The notes: generated by a model not told the origin, from the sequence alone. DNA of 64,000 nucleotides from Listeria immobilis (GCF_014322765.1 NZ_JAASTZ010000017.1:1-64000), one strand, 5' to 3'; positions 16,935 to 25,747 are shown, counted from the first letter of the stretch. Made by a program: numbers and translations.

Positions 16935-17381
16935 TCATTCCTCCTCAGCTTCTATATCGGCAATCATTTCCACTCGTTTTGCATGACGTCCACCTTCAAA
17001 TTCTGCTTCTAACCAATTTTGAACGATCATTTTTGCTAGCTCAGCGCCAACTACTCTAGAGCCAAATGCTAAAATATTTGTATTGTTGTGCTCGCGAGAT
17101 AATTTAGCAGAATACGGTTCGCTACAAACCACTGCACGAATTCCTTTGACTTTATTTGCGGCGATAGAAATTCCTACACCTGATCCACAAATAAGTATTC
17201 CTAAGTCTGAATTTCCAGCCGCAACATCTTCTGCAACTTTTTTGCCATATTCTGGATAATCCGTTCTTTTATTTGAATACGCACCAAAATCTTTCACTTC
17301 ATGACCTAGTTCTTGTAAATACTCTATTATAACTGGTTTTAGTTCGATACCAACATGATCATTTCCGATTGCAATTTTCAT
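16935..17381 (-). CDS. rpiB: Ribose-5-phosphate isomerase B / LacAB-family isomerase
   Basis: The 148-aa product starts MKIAIGNDHVGIELK and has the RpiB active-site loop CGSGVGIS and the catalytic region NTNILAFGSRVVG. It interconverts ribose-5-P and ribulose-5-P, or acts on an analogous allose-type sugar phosphate. It overlaps the epimerase gene upstream by four bases. Pairing with an epimerase and a divergent LacI regulator suggests use of a specific pentose or rare sugar rather than the housekeeping pentose pathway. Confidence 0.92.
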   Translation of the reverse strand: MKIAIGNDHVGIELKPVIIEYLQELGHEVKDFGAYSNKRTDYPEYGKKVAEDVAAGNSDLGILICGSGVGISIAANKVKGIRAVVCSEPYSAKLSREHNNTNILAFGSRVVGAELAKMIVQNWLEAEFEGGRHAKRVEMIADIEAEEE

Positions 17382-18049
17382 TGTAATTCCTCCAATTTGT
17401 CACTTTTTAATTCCTGGATAATTTCTTGATAACTGGCAGACTTTCCAAATAACGAAGATGTACCAAGAACAAAACCTTTTACACCCATTTTAGAAAGTTT
17501 AGCTATTTTATTTGGAGCAATTGCCCCATCTACCATGATTTCAAAAGAATAATTCTGTTTTACAGTTAATAATTCACTAATTTTCTGATCGACATAATCA
17601 AGGTAAGCTTGGCCTGCAAAACCTGGGTTTACGGTCATCACCATGACATAATCAATAAGTGGCAATAATTCTTTTACAGTTGCAATTGAAGTCCCAGGAT
17701 TAATCGCAATTCCAGCTTTTTTTCCTTTTTGTCTTATTTTATCTAATGTTCTTGCTGGGTGGGTGTCTGCTTCTGGATGAATATAAATAATATCCGCTCC
17801 CATATCTGCAAATGTCTCGACATAATTTCCAGGATTCCTAATCATTAAATGAACATCCACTAATTTCTTCGTCTGTTTTCTGATCTCTTCAAAATCTTGT
17901 AATCCCATTCCAAAATTCGGTACAAATTGTCCATCCATAATATCAATGTGGAAAATATCGCTTCCCGCTTGATCTAATGCTTCTACTTCCTGCTTTAGGC
18001 TAGCAAAATCTGCACACATCATTGAAGGACATATTAACTTATCGTTCAT
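17378..18049 (-). CDS. rpe: Ribulose-phosphate 3-epimerase family protein
   Basis: A 223-aa TIM barrel with the family signatures FHIDIMDGQFVPNFGMG (metal and catalytic Asp), VHLMIRNP, MTVNPGFAGQ and MVDGAI. It converts ribulose-5-P to xylulose-5-P, or an allulose-6-P type substrate in the AlsE branch; sequence by eye does not separate these. It is the first gene of the operon and is read away from the LacI gene, with three 12-base operator-like sites between them. Confidence 0.9.
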   Translation of the reverse strand: MNDKLICPSMMCADFASLKQEVEALDQAGSDIFHIDIMDGQFVPNFGMGLQDFEEIRKQTKKLVDVHLMIRNPGNYVETFADMGADIIYIHPEADTHPARTLDKIRQKGKKAGIAINPGTSIATVKELLPLIDYVMVMTVNPGFAGQAYLDYVDQKISELLTVKQNYSFEIMVDGAIAPNKIAKLSKMGVKGFVLGTSSLFGKSASYQEIIQELKSDKLEELQ

Positions 18050-18071
18050 TATTAGTTCACTCCTTTGAGAT

Positions 18072-18123
18072 AACGATTACTCATGAATCAAATAAAAAAG
18101 ATGGTTTGTTTTGAGTAATCGTT
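18072..18123. promoter_or_regulatory. LacI-type operator pair (AACGATTACTCA / TGAGTAATCGTT)
   Basis: Two 12-bp sites form a perfect inverted repeat at 18072-18083 and 18112-18123, between rpe and the LacI gene. The spacing suggests two binding positions or a loop around the rpe promoter. The adjacent regulator at 18260-19261 is the natural ligand. Confidence 0.7.
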
Positions 18124-18232
18124 TTACCATTTCGAATTAAATATATCACCATAATTTAATTATGTCAACGCTTTATTTTTTATTCTATTTGATAAACTTA
18201 AATTTCTGTGCGAAAATAGGGTAATGAAGAAA

Positions 18233-18244
18233 AACGTTTACTCA
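18233..18244. promoter_or_regulatory. Third operator-like site before the LacI gene (AACGTTTACTCA)
   Basis: It differs by one base from the operator pair at 18072-18123 and lies directly before the SD of the LacI gene, consistent with autoregulation. Confidence 0.6.
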
Positions 18245-18259
18245 TAAAAGGAGGACACG

Positions 18260-19261
18260 ATGAAAAAAACTTCCATAAAAGATATCGCAAAATTAAGCGG
18301 TGTATCGGTAGCAACCGTATCGAGGGTAATCAACAACAACGGGCGATTTTCAGAAGAAACACGAAAGAAAGTCTTAAAAGTTATAAAAGAAACTAATTAT
18401 CAAATGAATTTTAGCGCTAAAAGTTTGCGGATGAATAAATCTTTTTCTGTTGGCATTTTAGTTCCTGATATTAGCAATTATTTTTTCTCAAGTGTTGTTC
18501 AACAAATTGAAGCAATTCTTTTTGAGGAAGGTTACTCTACTATTATTTGTAATACTGGGCGTAATTTTGATAAGGAAATGGCCTACTTAAACATGCTAGA
18601 AAGCAAAATGGTGGATGGACTAATTGTAATTTCTGGTGCAGATGAATTTGGATTTAAATATGCCAATGCGGAAAATGGAATTCCCTTTGTTTGTATTGAC
18701 CGCCAACCTAAGGACAAAAACACTATTTTCATCTCTTCCAATCATTATCAAGGAGCTTTTGAAGCAACAGAGGCTTTAATTCAGGCTGGCGTAAAGAACC
18801 CAGCAATATTCATGCATAATAGACAGTCTTCTTCTGCCAAAGAGCGTTTGAAAGGTTTTCAAGATGCATTAAAGAAAAATAATATCGTTTATAACGAAGA
18901 ACTTTCTAAATTCACGGTTGATTTACAAAAAGAGGATTATCAAGAAAACATGCATACTTTTATAAAAAATGCAGCTTGTGTTGATGGCATTTTTGCAATC
19001 AATGATAATATTGCTCTCGAGTTATTAGAATTTTTACCAACAATTGGTAAAAATATTCCAAGCGACATTAAAATCATTGGCTTTGATGACACACCACAAT
19101 GTAAATACACCGTCCCTAAACTAAGTAGTGTGAAGCAAAATATACCAAAAATCGCTCAAATAACTGTTGATACTTTACTTTCCATTATTGCAAATCCTGA
19201 TCAAAAAAGAAGTGTCACTGAAATAGTTCCAATTGACTTAACTTTGAGAGAATCGTTATAA
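18260..19261 (+). CDS. LacI-family transcriptional regulator of the rpe-rpiB operon
   Basis: The 333-aa protein begins with the LacI helix-turn-helix (SIKDIAKLSGVSVATVSRVI) and hinge helix, followed by a periplasmic-binding-protein-like effector domain (VGILVPDISNYFFSSVVQQI onward). It is divergent from rpe-rpiB and its own upstream region carries the same 12-base motif, so it most likely represses both. The sugar effector is unknown. A strong SD (AAAGGAGGA) precedes ATG. Confidence 0.9.
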   Translation: MKKTSIKDIAKLSGVSVATVSRVINNNGRFSEETRKKVLKVIKETNYQMNFSAKSLRMNKSFSVGILVPDISNYFFSSVVQQIEAILFEEGYSTIICNTGRNFDKEMAYLNMLESKMVDGLIVISGADEFGFKYANAENGIPFVCIDRQPKDKNTIFISSNHYQGAFEATEALIQAGVKNPAIFMHNRQSSSAKERLKGFQDALKKNNIVYNEELSKFTVDLQKEDYQENMHTFIKNAACVDGIFAINDNIALELLEFLPTIGKNIPSDIKIIGFDDTPQCKYTVPKLSSVKQNIPKIAQITVDTLLSIIANPDQKRSVTEIVPIDLTLRESL

Positions 19262-19343
19262 AAACAGAAAAAAGTCATTAGCTACTATTTAATGTTATAT
19301 GTATAAAGTTTATCTTTTTTAAGACAAATTCCTAAAGAAAAAG

Positions 19344-19385
19344 ACTGTAAGCAAAATGCGTTCACATTTGCTTACAGTTTTTTAA
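19344..19385 (+). terminator. Terminator of the LacI gene
   Basis: The stem ACTGTAAGCAAA / TTTGCTTACAGT is followed by a T run. Confidence 0.85.
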
Positions 19386-19431
19386 TTAAAGTTTTAAGTG
19401 TTTAAAAAAATGGCCTATACTTTTCACCCAC

Positions 19432-19458
19432 AAAAAAAGACTATGTTAATCCACAGCC
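19432..19458 (-). terminator. Terminator of the 19.5-20.3 kb gene pair
   Basis: On the minus strand GGCTGTG pairs with CATAGTC (two G-U pairs) and is followed by seven T. Confidence 0.65.
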
Positions 19459-19468
19459 TTTCGCCACT

Positions 19469-19807
19469 TTAAAAATCCTTTCGTTCCAACCATAAACTTA
19501 GTAACACATCATTTTCTTCTTTTATATCTTCTTTTGTCATTTCTGGCTTAATATCTACTTTTTCTAGTATTTCAAAATCAATTGATGCTATCCCGAATTG
19601 TTTTGCTTCTTTTGCCATTTCAGGTGGTAGCATATTACCGGCACCGATTTTCACACCAAACGCTAGCTTATTCGCTATTCCTTTTAGATCCATTGTATTA
19701 TCAATCAAATATTTGCCACTTTCTCGGCAAATAAAACGATAAACACCTGCATCAGGAGCTTTTTCTTTGTATGCGCGAATCAGTTCTTTTCGATTTTCTT
19801 TATTCAT
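19469..19807 (-). CDS. GIY-YIG-like small protein of unknown role
   Basis: The 112-aa product has AGVYRFICRESGKYLIDNT, which resembles the GVYKI...GKYYIGST core of GIY-YIG nuclease-fold proteins, then LKGIANKLAFGV. The catalytic tyrosine/arginine/glutamate set is only partly recognisable, so nuclease activity is doubtful. The start at 19807 has AAGGAGGTGG upstream; a longer reading frame would overlap the previous gene. It is 13 bases behind the gene at 19821-20300 and shares its promoter. Confidence 0.65.
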   Translation of the reverse strand: MNKENRKELIRAYKEKAPDAGVYRFICRESGKYLIDNTMDLKGIANKLAFGVKIGAGNMLPPEMAKEAKQFGIASIDFEILEKVDIKPEMTKEDIKEENDVLLSLWLERKDF

Positions 19808-19820
19808 ATTTGCCACCTCC

Positions 19821-20300
19821 TTAATAGCCGGCTTCTTGTAAAAGTTTGCTAAGTGTACGAAGCCGCTCACTAAGAAGCTCGTCATTATTTTTTAACACTT
19901 GTTCAAAAAGTGCAATATCTTCTTCAATATATTCATTATCTTCACAAACAGAAATTGTCATTGCGTCTCCTTGCAACCCAATTCGATCAAGAGTTGGATT
20001 TTCTTTATCATAAAAGCCAGGCAAACGATAGGCGTCTTTAAAATGTACTTTTGTTCTAGCAATTAAAATAGCTAAGTCTAACACGCGATATAATGGTAAT
20101 TCTTCAGATTGTCTGGACCATTTATCACCAGTATGACGCCAAACTTTAGCAGAAATATCTACTTTTCCGCGATCATTCCACTGGGCGAGTCCAAGAGAAA
20201 GTCCTTTAGCATCTGAGTTATAAGCATTCTTGCCATCCACTTCTTCGTAATTTTCAACAACAATTACTGGTTTATGTTTTAAGGTAGTTGGAATCTTCAT
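19821..20300 (-). CDS. Conserved hypothetical protein (DUF6530-like)
   Basis: A 159-aa soluble protein that starts MKIPTTLKHKPVIVVENYEE and has a WNDRGKVDISAKVWRHTG region and an acidic helical C-terminus. I know such proteins only as an uncharacterised family, and the DUF number is from memory. A strong promoter embedded in palindromes lies directly before it, so the pair of genes is tightly regulated by an unidentified factor. Confidence 0.65.
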   Translation of the reverse strand: MKIPTTLKHKPVIVVENYEEVDGKNAYNSDAKGLSLGLAQWNDRGKVDISAKVWRHTGDKWSRQSEELPLYRVLDLAILIARTKVHFKDAYRLPGFYDKENPTLDRIGLQGDAMTISVCEDNEYIEEDIALFEQVLKNNDELLSERLRTLSKLLQEAGY

Positions 20301-20307
20301 TAGATTT

Positions 20308-20367
20308 CTCCTTTTAAATTTTAGTAATTTACTAAATTAGTATATTACTAAAATTAAAATTTGTAAA
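20308..20367 (-). promoter_or_regulatory. Promoter with overlapping double palindromic operator
   Basis: On the minus strand TTTACA (20362-20367) and TATACT (20339-20344) are 17 bases apart. The -10 box is embedded in two dyads, TAGTA-ATA-TACTA and TAGTAA-A-TTACTA, which together span the start region. A repressor bound there would block RNA polymerase. Confidence 0.65.
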
Positions 20368-20385
20368 GAAAAAACTTCCCTAACA

Positions 20386-21123
20386 CTAGGAAAGTTGGTT
20401 GGTAATATGTAGTTTGTGCAAACCATCTGGTAAGTCTGCTTTAATTATCCGATTATTTGTTAAATCTATTTTAGTTGTATCCGTTTGATAAGTACCGCCT
20501 GTTGGGAGAACATAATCATCTAAATCATTCATTTCACCGTTTTTGATTGTTCCAGTAATATACCAAGGATGCCCAAGAAGTTCTTCTGCTTCTTTAAAAC
20601 GACCACGCCTAATAAAGTCACGAATATTAGTTGAGCTTATTTTTGTTTGATTTGTTTCAATAACTGGGACGGATGTAACGCTTATATGATAAGGCTCGCA
20701 AAGTTCACGGAGCAATTCCACATCTGAAGCACGCCCTTTTCCAAAATTAAATTCCGAACCAACAATAATATGCGTCAAATTTAATTGAGTCAAATGCTCT
20801 GCTACAAATTGTTCTGGCGTTGTTTCTGCATATTTTGGTGTAAAAGCGGTTTCGATAAGATGATCTACGCCAAAATGGTTTAACCAGCGCTCTTTTTCCA
20901 TTCGCGGGGTTAGCATTTCTCGGTATACTTCGATTTGTTTTAAAGCCCATAGTGGATGCGGGCTAAAACTAATAGCAGTTAAGATTTCATGCTCTTTTTT
21001 TATCGATAAGGCGGTATTTAAAATAGTTTGATGACCGATATGCACTCCATCAAATTTACCAATTGTTAAAACAGCTGGGCGACTATCTTTACTCGGTTCG
21101 AGCGTTACATGTGATACTTCCAT
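20386..21123 (-). CDS. FMN adenylyltransferase (FAD synthetase), RibF paralog
   Basis: The 245-aa product has the nucleotidyltransferase core of RibF: LTIGKFDGVHIGHQTIL, then IVGSEFNFGKGRASDVELL and ISSTNIRDFIRRGRF. The C-terminal riboflavin-kinase module is reduced to about 60 residues (TGTIKNGEMNDLDDY onward) and lacks the usual kinase metal-site region. It should therefore make FAD from FMN but not FMN from riboflavin. This matches the monofunctional Listeria paralog reported beside the bifunctional RibCF. ATG at 21123 has GGGGGAAGTAAG upstream; an earlier in-frame start has none. Confidence 0.82.
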   Translation of the reverse strand: MEVSHVTLEPSKDSRPAVLTIGKFDGVHIGHQTILNTALSIKKEHEILTAISFSPHPLWALKQIEVYREMLTPRMEKERWLNHFGVDHLIETAFTPKYAETTPEQFVAEHLTQLNLTHIIVGSEFNFGKGRASDVELLRELCEPYHISVTSVPVIETNQTKISSTNIRDFIRRGRFKEAEELLGHPWYITGTIKNGEMNDLDDYVLPTGGTYQTDTTKIDLTNNRIIKADLPDGLHKLHITNQLS

Positions 21124-21194
21124 TAGCTTACTTCCCCCATTCTTATTTAGTTTATAGCAAAACAAGGGGTGGGTGCAAATTTATTGATTTCCGC

Positions 21195-21222
21195 AAAAAA
21201 ACCTCCTCCAAGCAGGAGAAGG
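21195..21222 (-). terminator. Terminator of glmS
   Basis: On the minus strand CCTTCTCC pairs with GGAGGAGG and is followed by seven T. Confidence 0.85.
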
Positions 21223-21233
21223 TCTTATGCCAT

Positions 21234-23039
21234 TTATTCTACAGTGACACTTTTTGCTAAGTTTCTTGGTTTATCCACATCACAATCACGGTGAAGTGCT
21301 GCATAATAAGCTAGCAATTGACACGGAATAACACTTGCCAATGGCGTTAGCAGTGGATGCACTTGTGGAATAACGAATCGATCTTCTGGTTGTGCCACGT
21401 TTTCCATTGCAAACACACAAGCTTTTGCTCCACGCGCTAAAACTTCATTGACATTTCCGCGTATATTCCAGTTAATAGATTCTTGTGTAATAAGTGCTAA
21501 AACTGGTGTACCGTCTTCGATCAGTGCAATAGTTCCATGTTTTAATTCTCCACTTGCAAAACCTTCTGCTTGAATATAAGAAATTTCTTTTAACTTTAGA
21601 GCAGCTTCCATTGCTACAAAGTAATCAATATTTCTACCTAAGAAGAAAGCATTACGAGAAGTTGCTAAATATTCACCGGCAATATGTTCAATAACTTCTT
21701 TACTAGAGACCATTGCTTCCATTGCAGTTGCAACAATGCCCAGTTCAGCAGCTAAATTAATCTTAAGTGCTTCCGCGTCTCCAAGTTCGCGCCCAAGAGA
21801 AACAGCAAGTACTGCTAAGACAGAAATCTGTGCTGTATATGCTTTTGTTGAAGCAACGGCAATTTCTGGTCCAGCATATAAATACATCGAATGATCTGCT
21901 TCACGATCAAGTGTGGAACCTGGTACGTTCGTCAGTGTTAATGTACGATAACCAAGTTCTTTTACTTTTACAAGACATTGACGACTATCTGCAGTTTCTC
22001 CACTTTGCGTAATAAAAATAAATAGTGGTTTTTTCGACATTAATGGTAAATTATAGCCAAATTCACTAGAAACATGAACTTCTACTGGGATTTTCGCCAT
22101 TTTTTCGATTAAGTTTTTTCCAACTAAACCAGCATGATAACTTGTTCCACAAGCGACAATATGAATACGATCAGAGGATAAGATTTCCTCGATAATTGTT
22201 TGGTTGACGTTAATTTCACCGGCTTCATTCTGGTATGCTTGAATGATTTTTCGTGTTACAGCAGGTTGTTCGTCAATTTCTTTTAACATATAGTGCGGGT
22301 AAGTCCCTTTTTCAATGTCAGATGCGTCTAGTTCTGCTGTATAGCTTGCACGGATAATTTCTTCACCTTCTAGTGTTTCTAAAGTGAAGCCATCTTTTGT
22401 AACAATAACGATTTCTTTATCCATAATTTCAACAAATTCATCGGTTTCTTTAAGAACTGCCATTGCATCACTTGCGATGACGTTGAAGTTTTCACCTTTT
22501 CCGATTAATAAAGGGCTTTTGTTTTTTGCTGCGTATAGTGTTTCTGTATCGGTTTGGTCAATTAAACAAATTGCATAAGATCCATGAAGTAAAGATAATG
22601 CTTTTTTGAATGCTTCTTTTGTTGGAAGTTCTTTTGCAAATAATTCGATTAACTGCACAATTACTTCTGTATCTGTATCACTAATAAATGAATGCTCTTT
22701 TAAATATTCATCTTTTAATAGTGTATAGTTTTCGATAACTCCATTATGAACGATTGTAAAACGGCCAGATTCGCTTTGATGCGGGTGAGCGTTTTCGTGG
22801 TTTGGTTTTCCGTGAGTTGCCCAGCGTGTATGACCGATTCCAGTTGTTCCAAATGCGTCGCTTGGTACAAGGTTTGCAAGATCAGCAATCCGTCCTTTTT
22901 CTTTTACAACTGTTACTAAATCTTTGTTTTGTAAAGCAATACCAGCGGAGTCATAACCACGATATTCTAATTTTTCAAGTCCTTCTAATAAAATACCTTT
23001 CGCATTGTTTGTTCCAATATATCCAACGATTCCACACAT
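21234..23039 (-). CDS. glmS: Glutamine-fructose-6-phosphate aminotransferase
   Basis: Makes glucosamine-6-phosphate from fructose-6-phosphate and glutamine, the entry to peptidoglycan and teichoic-acid amino sugars. The N-terminal glutaminase begins with the nucleophile Cys directly after Met (MCGIVGYIG) and has GHTRWATHG; two SIS sugar domains follow ([16 protein letters not shown]), ending [12 protein letters not shown] use ATG 23039, since only this places Cys at position 2, and GGAGG precedes it. The glmS ribozyme lies directly upstream. Confidence 0.97.
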   Translation of the reverse strand: MCGIVGYIGTNNAKGILLEGLEKLEYRGYDSAGIALQNKDLVTVVKEKGRIADLANLVPSDAFGTTGIGHTRWATHGKPNHENAHPHQSESGRFTIVHNGVIENYTLLKDEYLKEHSFISDTDTEVIVQLIELFAKELPTKEAFKKALSLLHGSYAICLIDQTDTETLYAAKNKSPLLIGKGENFNVIASDAMAVLKETDEFVEIMDKEIVIVTKDGFTLETLEGEEIIRASYTAELDASDIEKGTYPHYMLKEIDEQPAVTRKIIQAYQNEAGEINVNQTIIEEILSSDRIHIVACGTSYHAGLVGKNLIEKMAKIPVEVHVSSEFGYNLPLMSKKPLFIFITQSGETADSRQCLVKVKELGYRTLTLTNVPGSTLDREADHSMYLYAGPEIAVASTKAYTAQISVLAVLAVSLGRELGDAEALKINLAAELGIVATAMEAMVSSKEVIEHIAGEYLATSRNAFFLGRNIDYFVAMEAALKLKEISYIQAEGFASGELKHGTIALIEDGTPVLALITQESINWNIRGNVNEVLARGAKACVFAMENVAQPEDRFVIPQVHPLLTPLASVIPCQLLAYYAALHRDCDVDKPRNLAKSVTVE

Positions 23040-23124
23040 AATAAATTCCTCCAATAATTAACTTGAGGGCAGACTTATCCAATTTCAAGCCCTCTAATTT
23101 TTTGGTTTCCTTGGAGGTTTCTTG

Positions 23125-23308
23125 CACATGTTTCATTACTACTCTGTCCACTTGGTCACCCAAATGATTTGTAAGTAAGACTTAACGACTGCATGCACAG
23201 CCGGGAGACTCCCGCCGAAATTTCGATTAATCTCCTCCTCGTCAACTGATTCGTTACTTTTCAGGAATTTCACCTTCAAGCATTTTCGTCCCAATCAGTT
23301 CTGGCGCT
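23125..23308 (-). ncRNA. glmS ribozyme/riboswitch
   Basis: The minus strand reads AGCGCC, then an AACUGAU...AUCAGUU pairing, GACGAGGAGGAG, AUCGAAAUUUCGGCGGGAG and CCGGCUGUGCAUGCAGUC, the conserved core of the glucosamine-6-phosphate-activated ribozyme. Self-cleavage is expected between A at 23308 and G at 23307. The downstream P3/P4 part includes GGGUGACCAAGUGGACAGAGUAG. It lies between a promoter and glmS, and cleavage destabilises the mRNA when GlcN6P is plentiful. Confidence 0.95.
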
Positions 23309-23358
23309 TCTATTCAGTTGTACTATCCTCCTTCAATACTTTTCAAGGAAACAAATTC

Positions 23359-23387
23359 ATTTTACAATAATATGTATACTAGGTCAA
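23359..23387 (-). promoter_or_regulatory. glmS promoter
   Basis: On the minus strand TTGACC (23382-23387) and TAAAAT (23359-23364) are 17 bases apart; transcription would begin near 23352, about 45 bases before the ribozyme cleavage site. Confidence 0.7.
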
Positions 23388-23485
23388 GCATTATATATAG
23401 CCGTTTTATTAAAATTGGTCTATACATTGACAAAAAATATCAAATGACTAATAATATAGTTATGATCTAAAAAGGAGCGAGCAGA

Positions 23486-23698
23486 ATGGTTTTTTCTAAA
23501 AAATTGCTTTCAAGTATTATCGTTATTTTCTCACTTGGAATTGCTTATTTCCATTTTGATACTGCACGAGCGCTAGAGAATAATTCGAGCACAGCACTTT
23601 TACCAACAACAGGTGATGCATTTTCTATTTGGCCGATAGTTATTGGAGCATTCCTAGTACTACTTGCAATTGTATTATTTCTTAAGAAAAAAATGTAA
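23486..23698 (+). CDS. Minimal LPXTG cell-wall-anchored peptide
   Basis: The 70-aa product has a signal peptide (KKLLSSIIVIFSLGIAYFHF, likely cut after ARA), a mature part of about 13-15 residues (LENNSSTALLPTTG), and then a sortase A signal LPTTGD, a TM segment and KKKM. After processing only a short peptide would stay on the wall, so it cannot be a typical adhesin. The signal peptide or the released TM tail may have a role. SD AAAAGGAG and a -35-like TTGACA at 23427 support expression. It has its own terminator. Confidence 0.8.
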   Translation: MVFSKKLLSSIIVIFSLGIAYFHFDTARALENNSSTALLPTTGDAFSIWPIVIGAFLVLLAIVLFLKKKM

Positions 23699-23741
23699 AA
23701 AACAGTTTGAAAGCGCCAAATGCTTTCAAACTGTTTTTTTA
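23699..23741. terminator. Terminator after the small LPXTG gene
   Basis: A 14-bp stem AACAGTTTGAAAGC / GCTTTCAAACTGTT is followed by seven T on the plus strand and A run on the other side. Confidence 0.88.
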
Positions 23742-23785
23742 TGTGATACTACGTTATTTTTGCTTTATGATAATAACCTTATTTA

Positions 23786-25516
23786 TTATAAAAATCTACG
23801 TAAAATAGTTTTTAAAGGTGGCATTTTTGCAAAACGGTGATCTTCTAGAACAGATTCAATTTCAAATTTAGTGTAACCGAGTGCTTCATCCATAATGATT
23901 TTCCCTGGTAAAGGTGCAGCTGAACTATCGACGGAAACATCTATAATTACTGGTTTTGTCGCAAGTTTCGCACTTTCAAAAGCTTCTGTTAAGTCCGCCA
24001 TTTTTTCTACACGAAAGCCAATACCTCCGCAACTTTCAGCAAATTTAGCATAATTTATATCAGGCAAATCAATCGCATAATTTAGTTCGCCGGCGGATTG
24101 TTGTTCATATTTAATAAAAGAAAGCTCTTTATTATTTAAGACAACAATAATCATGGGCATTTTTTGTCCAACTGCGGTAACAAAATCTTGCATTACCATT
24201 GAAAAGCCACCATCTCCAACAATGGCTATAGCTTGACGGTTAGGGAAAGCTTTTTTGGCAGCAATTGCGCCTGGTAAACCGCATCCCATTGTGCCTAACC
24301 ATGCTGAAACAATAAAGTCATTTTCAGGCGTTAAATGCAGATAACGAGTACTCCAAACAGTGGCAGTTCCCACATCTATCGAAAAAATCGCATCTTTATC
24401 AGCTATTTTTTGAATGTTTGCCATCACTACTTCAGGTGCAATTGGGTCGGTGGTTTTACTAGTATCTTCCTCCAACCATTTCCACCATTCTTGCATGTTT
24501 TCTTGGCATGCTTGTAGAAATTTGCGTTCGTTTACAGGTGCTATTTTAGCTGTTAAATTAGAAATAATTTCAGCGGCATCACCAACTAGCCCTACTGTAG
24601 CAGGATAGCGTTTGCTTATTACCGCTGGATTAATATCGATTTGAATACTGTCTGCCTTTTTTGGTAAATAATGACTGTATGGATAATCATTCCCAAACAT
24701 TAACAGTAAGTCTGTTTCTTGCATCGCTTCATACGCGGGTTTAGTTCCGATTTTACCAAGGTTTCCTAAGGCATTAGGATGATCATCTGGAATAATAGTT
24801 TTCGCTGGCAGAGAGTTGATAATCGGGATTTTGGCTTTTTCTGCAAAGGCTAGAAGTGCATCTCCGGCATGTTTTGTTCCTAATCCAGCTAGAATAACCG
24901 GCTTTTCTGCTTGGTCAATTAATGTAACTGCCTTTTGTATATTTGCTTCGTCTAATTGAGGATTTTCTTGTTCAAATGAAACCGGCTTTGCTTCTAAGCT
25001 CGCTTTTATTGTTTGAGCTGGAATATCGTTTGGGATAGTGAGAACTGCAACACCTTTTTCTTTATACGCAGTGCGAATCGCTTCATCAACAACATCTGCA
25101 AGCGTTTCGGCATTATCAATTTGCTTATTATAAACTGCAACATCTTCAAAAATTGCTGGTAAATTTACTTCTTGGAAAAATCCAGTATTTAAAACATCCG
25201 TAGTTACTTGACCTGCTAAAACGAGCATCGGAACATGATCCATTTTTGCATCATACATGCCATTTAATAAATGTATCGCTCCTGGTCCACCAATTGATAA
25301 TGCCATACCAATTTTTCCAGTTAATTTAGAATAGGCGGCAGCAGCTAGTGTTGCAACTTCTTCGTGGCGGACATGAATAAACTCTATTTCATCTTGCACC
25401 TCTCTTAAAGCATCGACCACTGTATCAATCGAATCTCCCGGCAAACCATAAACATGATCGATTCCCCAATTTTTTAGTGTTTGTACGAGTGTTTCACTTG
25501 CTTTTACCTTTTTCAT
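23786..25516 (-). CDS. pox: Pyruvate oxidase (thiamine-diphosphate enzyme)
   Basis: A 576-aa ThDP/FAD enzyme: N-terminal Pyr domain (HVYGLPGDSIDTVVDAL, catalytic Glu in HVRHEE), middle FAD-type domain (VILAGLGTKHAG), C-terminal PP domain with GDGGFSMVMQDF and VVLNNKE. It should convert pyruvate, phosphate and oxygen to acetyl-phosphate, CO2 and peroxide, or donate electrons to quinone in the PoxB branch; the last 25 residues (LPPLKTILRRFL-type, hydrophobic and basic) allow a membrane-binding tail. A cre-like sequence (TGTTATCGCTTTTG, 25535-25548, two mismatches) lies before the gene, so carbon control is possible. Confidence 0.9.
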   Translation of the reverse strand: MKKVKASETLVQTLKNWGIDHVYGLPGDSIDTVVDALREVQDEIEFIHVRHEEVATLAAAAYSKLTGKIGMALSIGGPGAIHLLNGMYDAKMDHVPMLVLAGQVTTDVLNTGFFQEVNLPAIFEDVAVYNKQIDNAETLADVVDEAIRTAYKEKGVAVLTIPNDIPAQTIKASLEAKPVSFEQENPQLDEANIQKAVTLIDQAEKPVILAGLGTKHAGDALLAFAEKAKIPIINSLPAKTIIPDDHPNALGNLGKIGTKPAYEAMQETDLLLMFGNDYPYSHYLPKKADSIQIDINPAVISKRYPATVGLVGDAAEIISNLTAKIAPVNERKFLQACQENMQEWWKWLEEDTSKTTDPIAPEVVMANIQKIADKDAIFSIDVGTATVWSTRYLHLTPENDFIVSAWLGTMGCGLPGAIAAKKAFPNRQAIAIVGDGGFSMVMQDFVTAVGQKMPMIIVVLNNKELSFIKYEQQSAGELNYAIDLPDINYAKFAESCGGIGFRVEKMADLTEAFESAKLATKPVIIDVSVDSSAAPLPGKIIMDEALGYTKFEIESVLEDHRFAKMPPLKTILRRFL

Positions 25517-25599
25517 TTTGTATTTCCTCCCTCATGTTATCGCTTTTGTCCAATAGTTTTCGTTTACCCTGTTTTGTGAAAAATATTCATAACCGAGCA

Positions 25600-25628
25600 T
25601 TGACGAGAAATTCGGAAGTGCTTATAAT
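25600..25628 (+). promoter_or_regulatory. Promoter of the FusB-like leader transcript
   Basis: TTGACG (25600-25605) and a perfect TATAAT (25623-25628) are 17 bases apart. Transcription would start near 25635, so the leader-peptide SD is almost at the 5' end of the RNA. Confidence 0.85.
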
Positions 25629-25652
25629 GAATGTAAGGTGGTGATCAAAGAG

Positions 25653-25709
25653 ATGCAAACAAAATTGCACTGCTCTGTACTTTCTAACAATGGCTTTTGG
25701 ATTGCCTAG
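25653..25709 (+). CDS. Leader peptide of the FusB-like gene (MQTKLHCSVLSNNGFWIA)
   Basis: An 18-codon ORF has an extended SD (AAGGTGGTGATC, one mismatch to the full anti-SD complement) and ends in TAG. Its last codons lie inside a hairpin with 7-bp arms CTTTCTA / TAGAAAG (25679-25713). Two more dyads follow before the main gene: AAGAGT/ACTCTT and TAGTTTAA/TTAAACTA, the latter directly before its SD. This is the layout of a translational attenuator, as described for plasmid fusB. The regulatory role is inferred. Confidence 0.65.
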   Translation: MQTKLHCSVLSNNGFWIA

Positions 25710-25747
25710 AAAGTAAGAGTAAAAAATAGACTCTTCAATCCCGAAGC

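Noticed and set aside
25535-25548. cre site before pox
   Set aside because: TGTTATCGCTTTTG has two mismatches to the consensus, both at one end. It is mentioned with pox but too weak for a separate feature.
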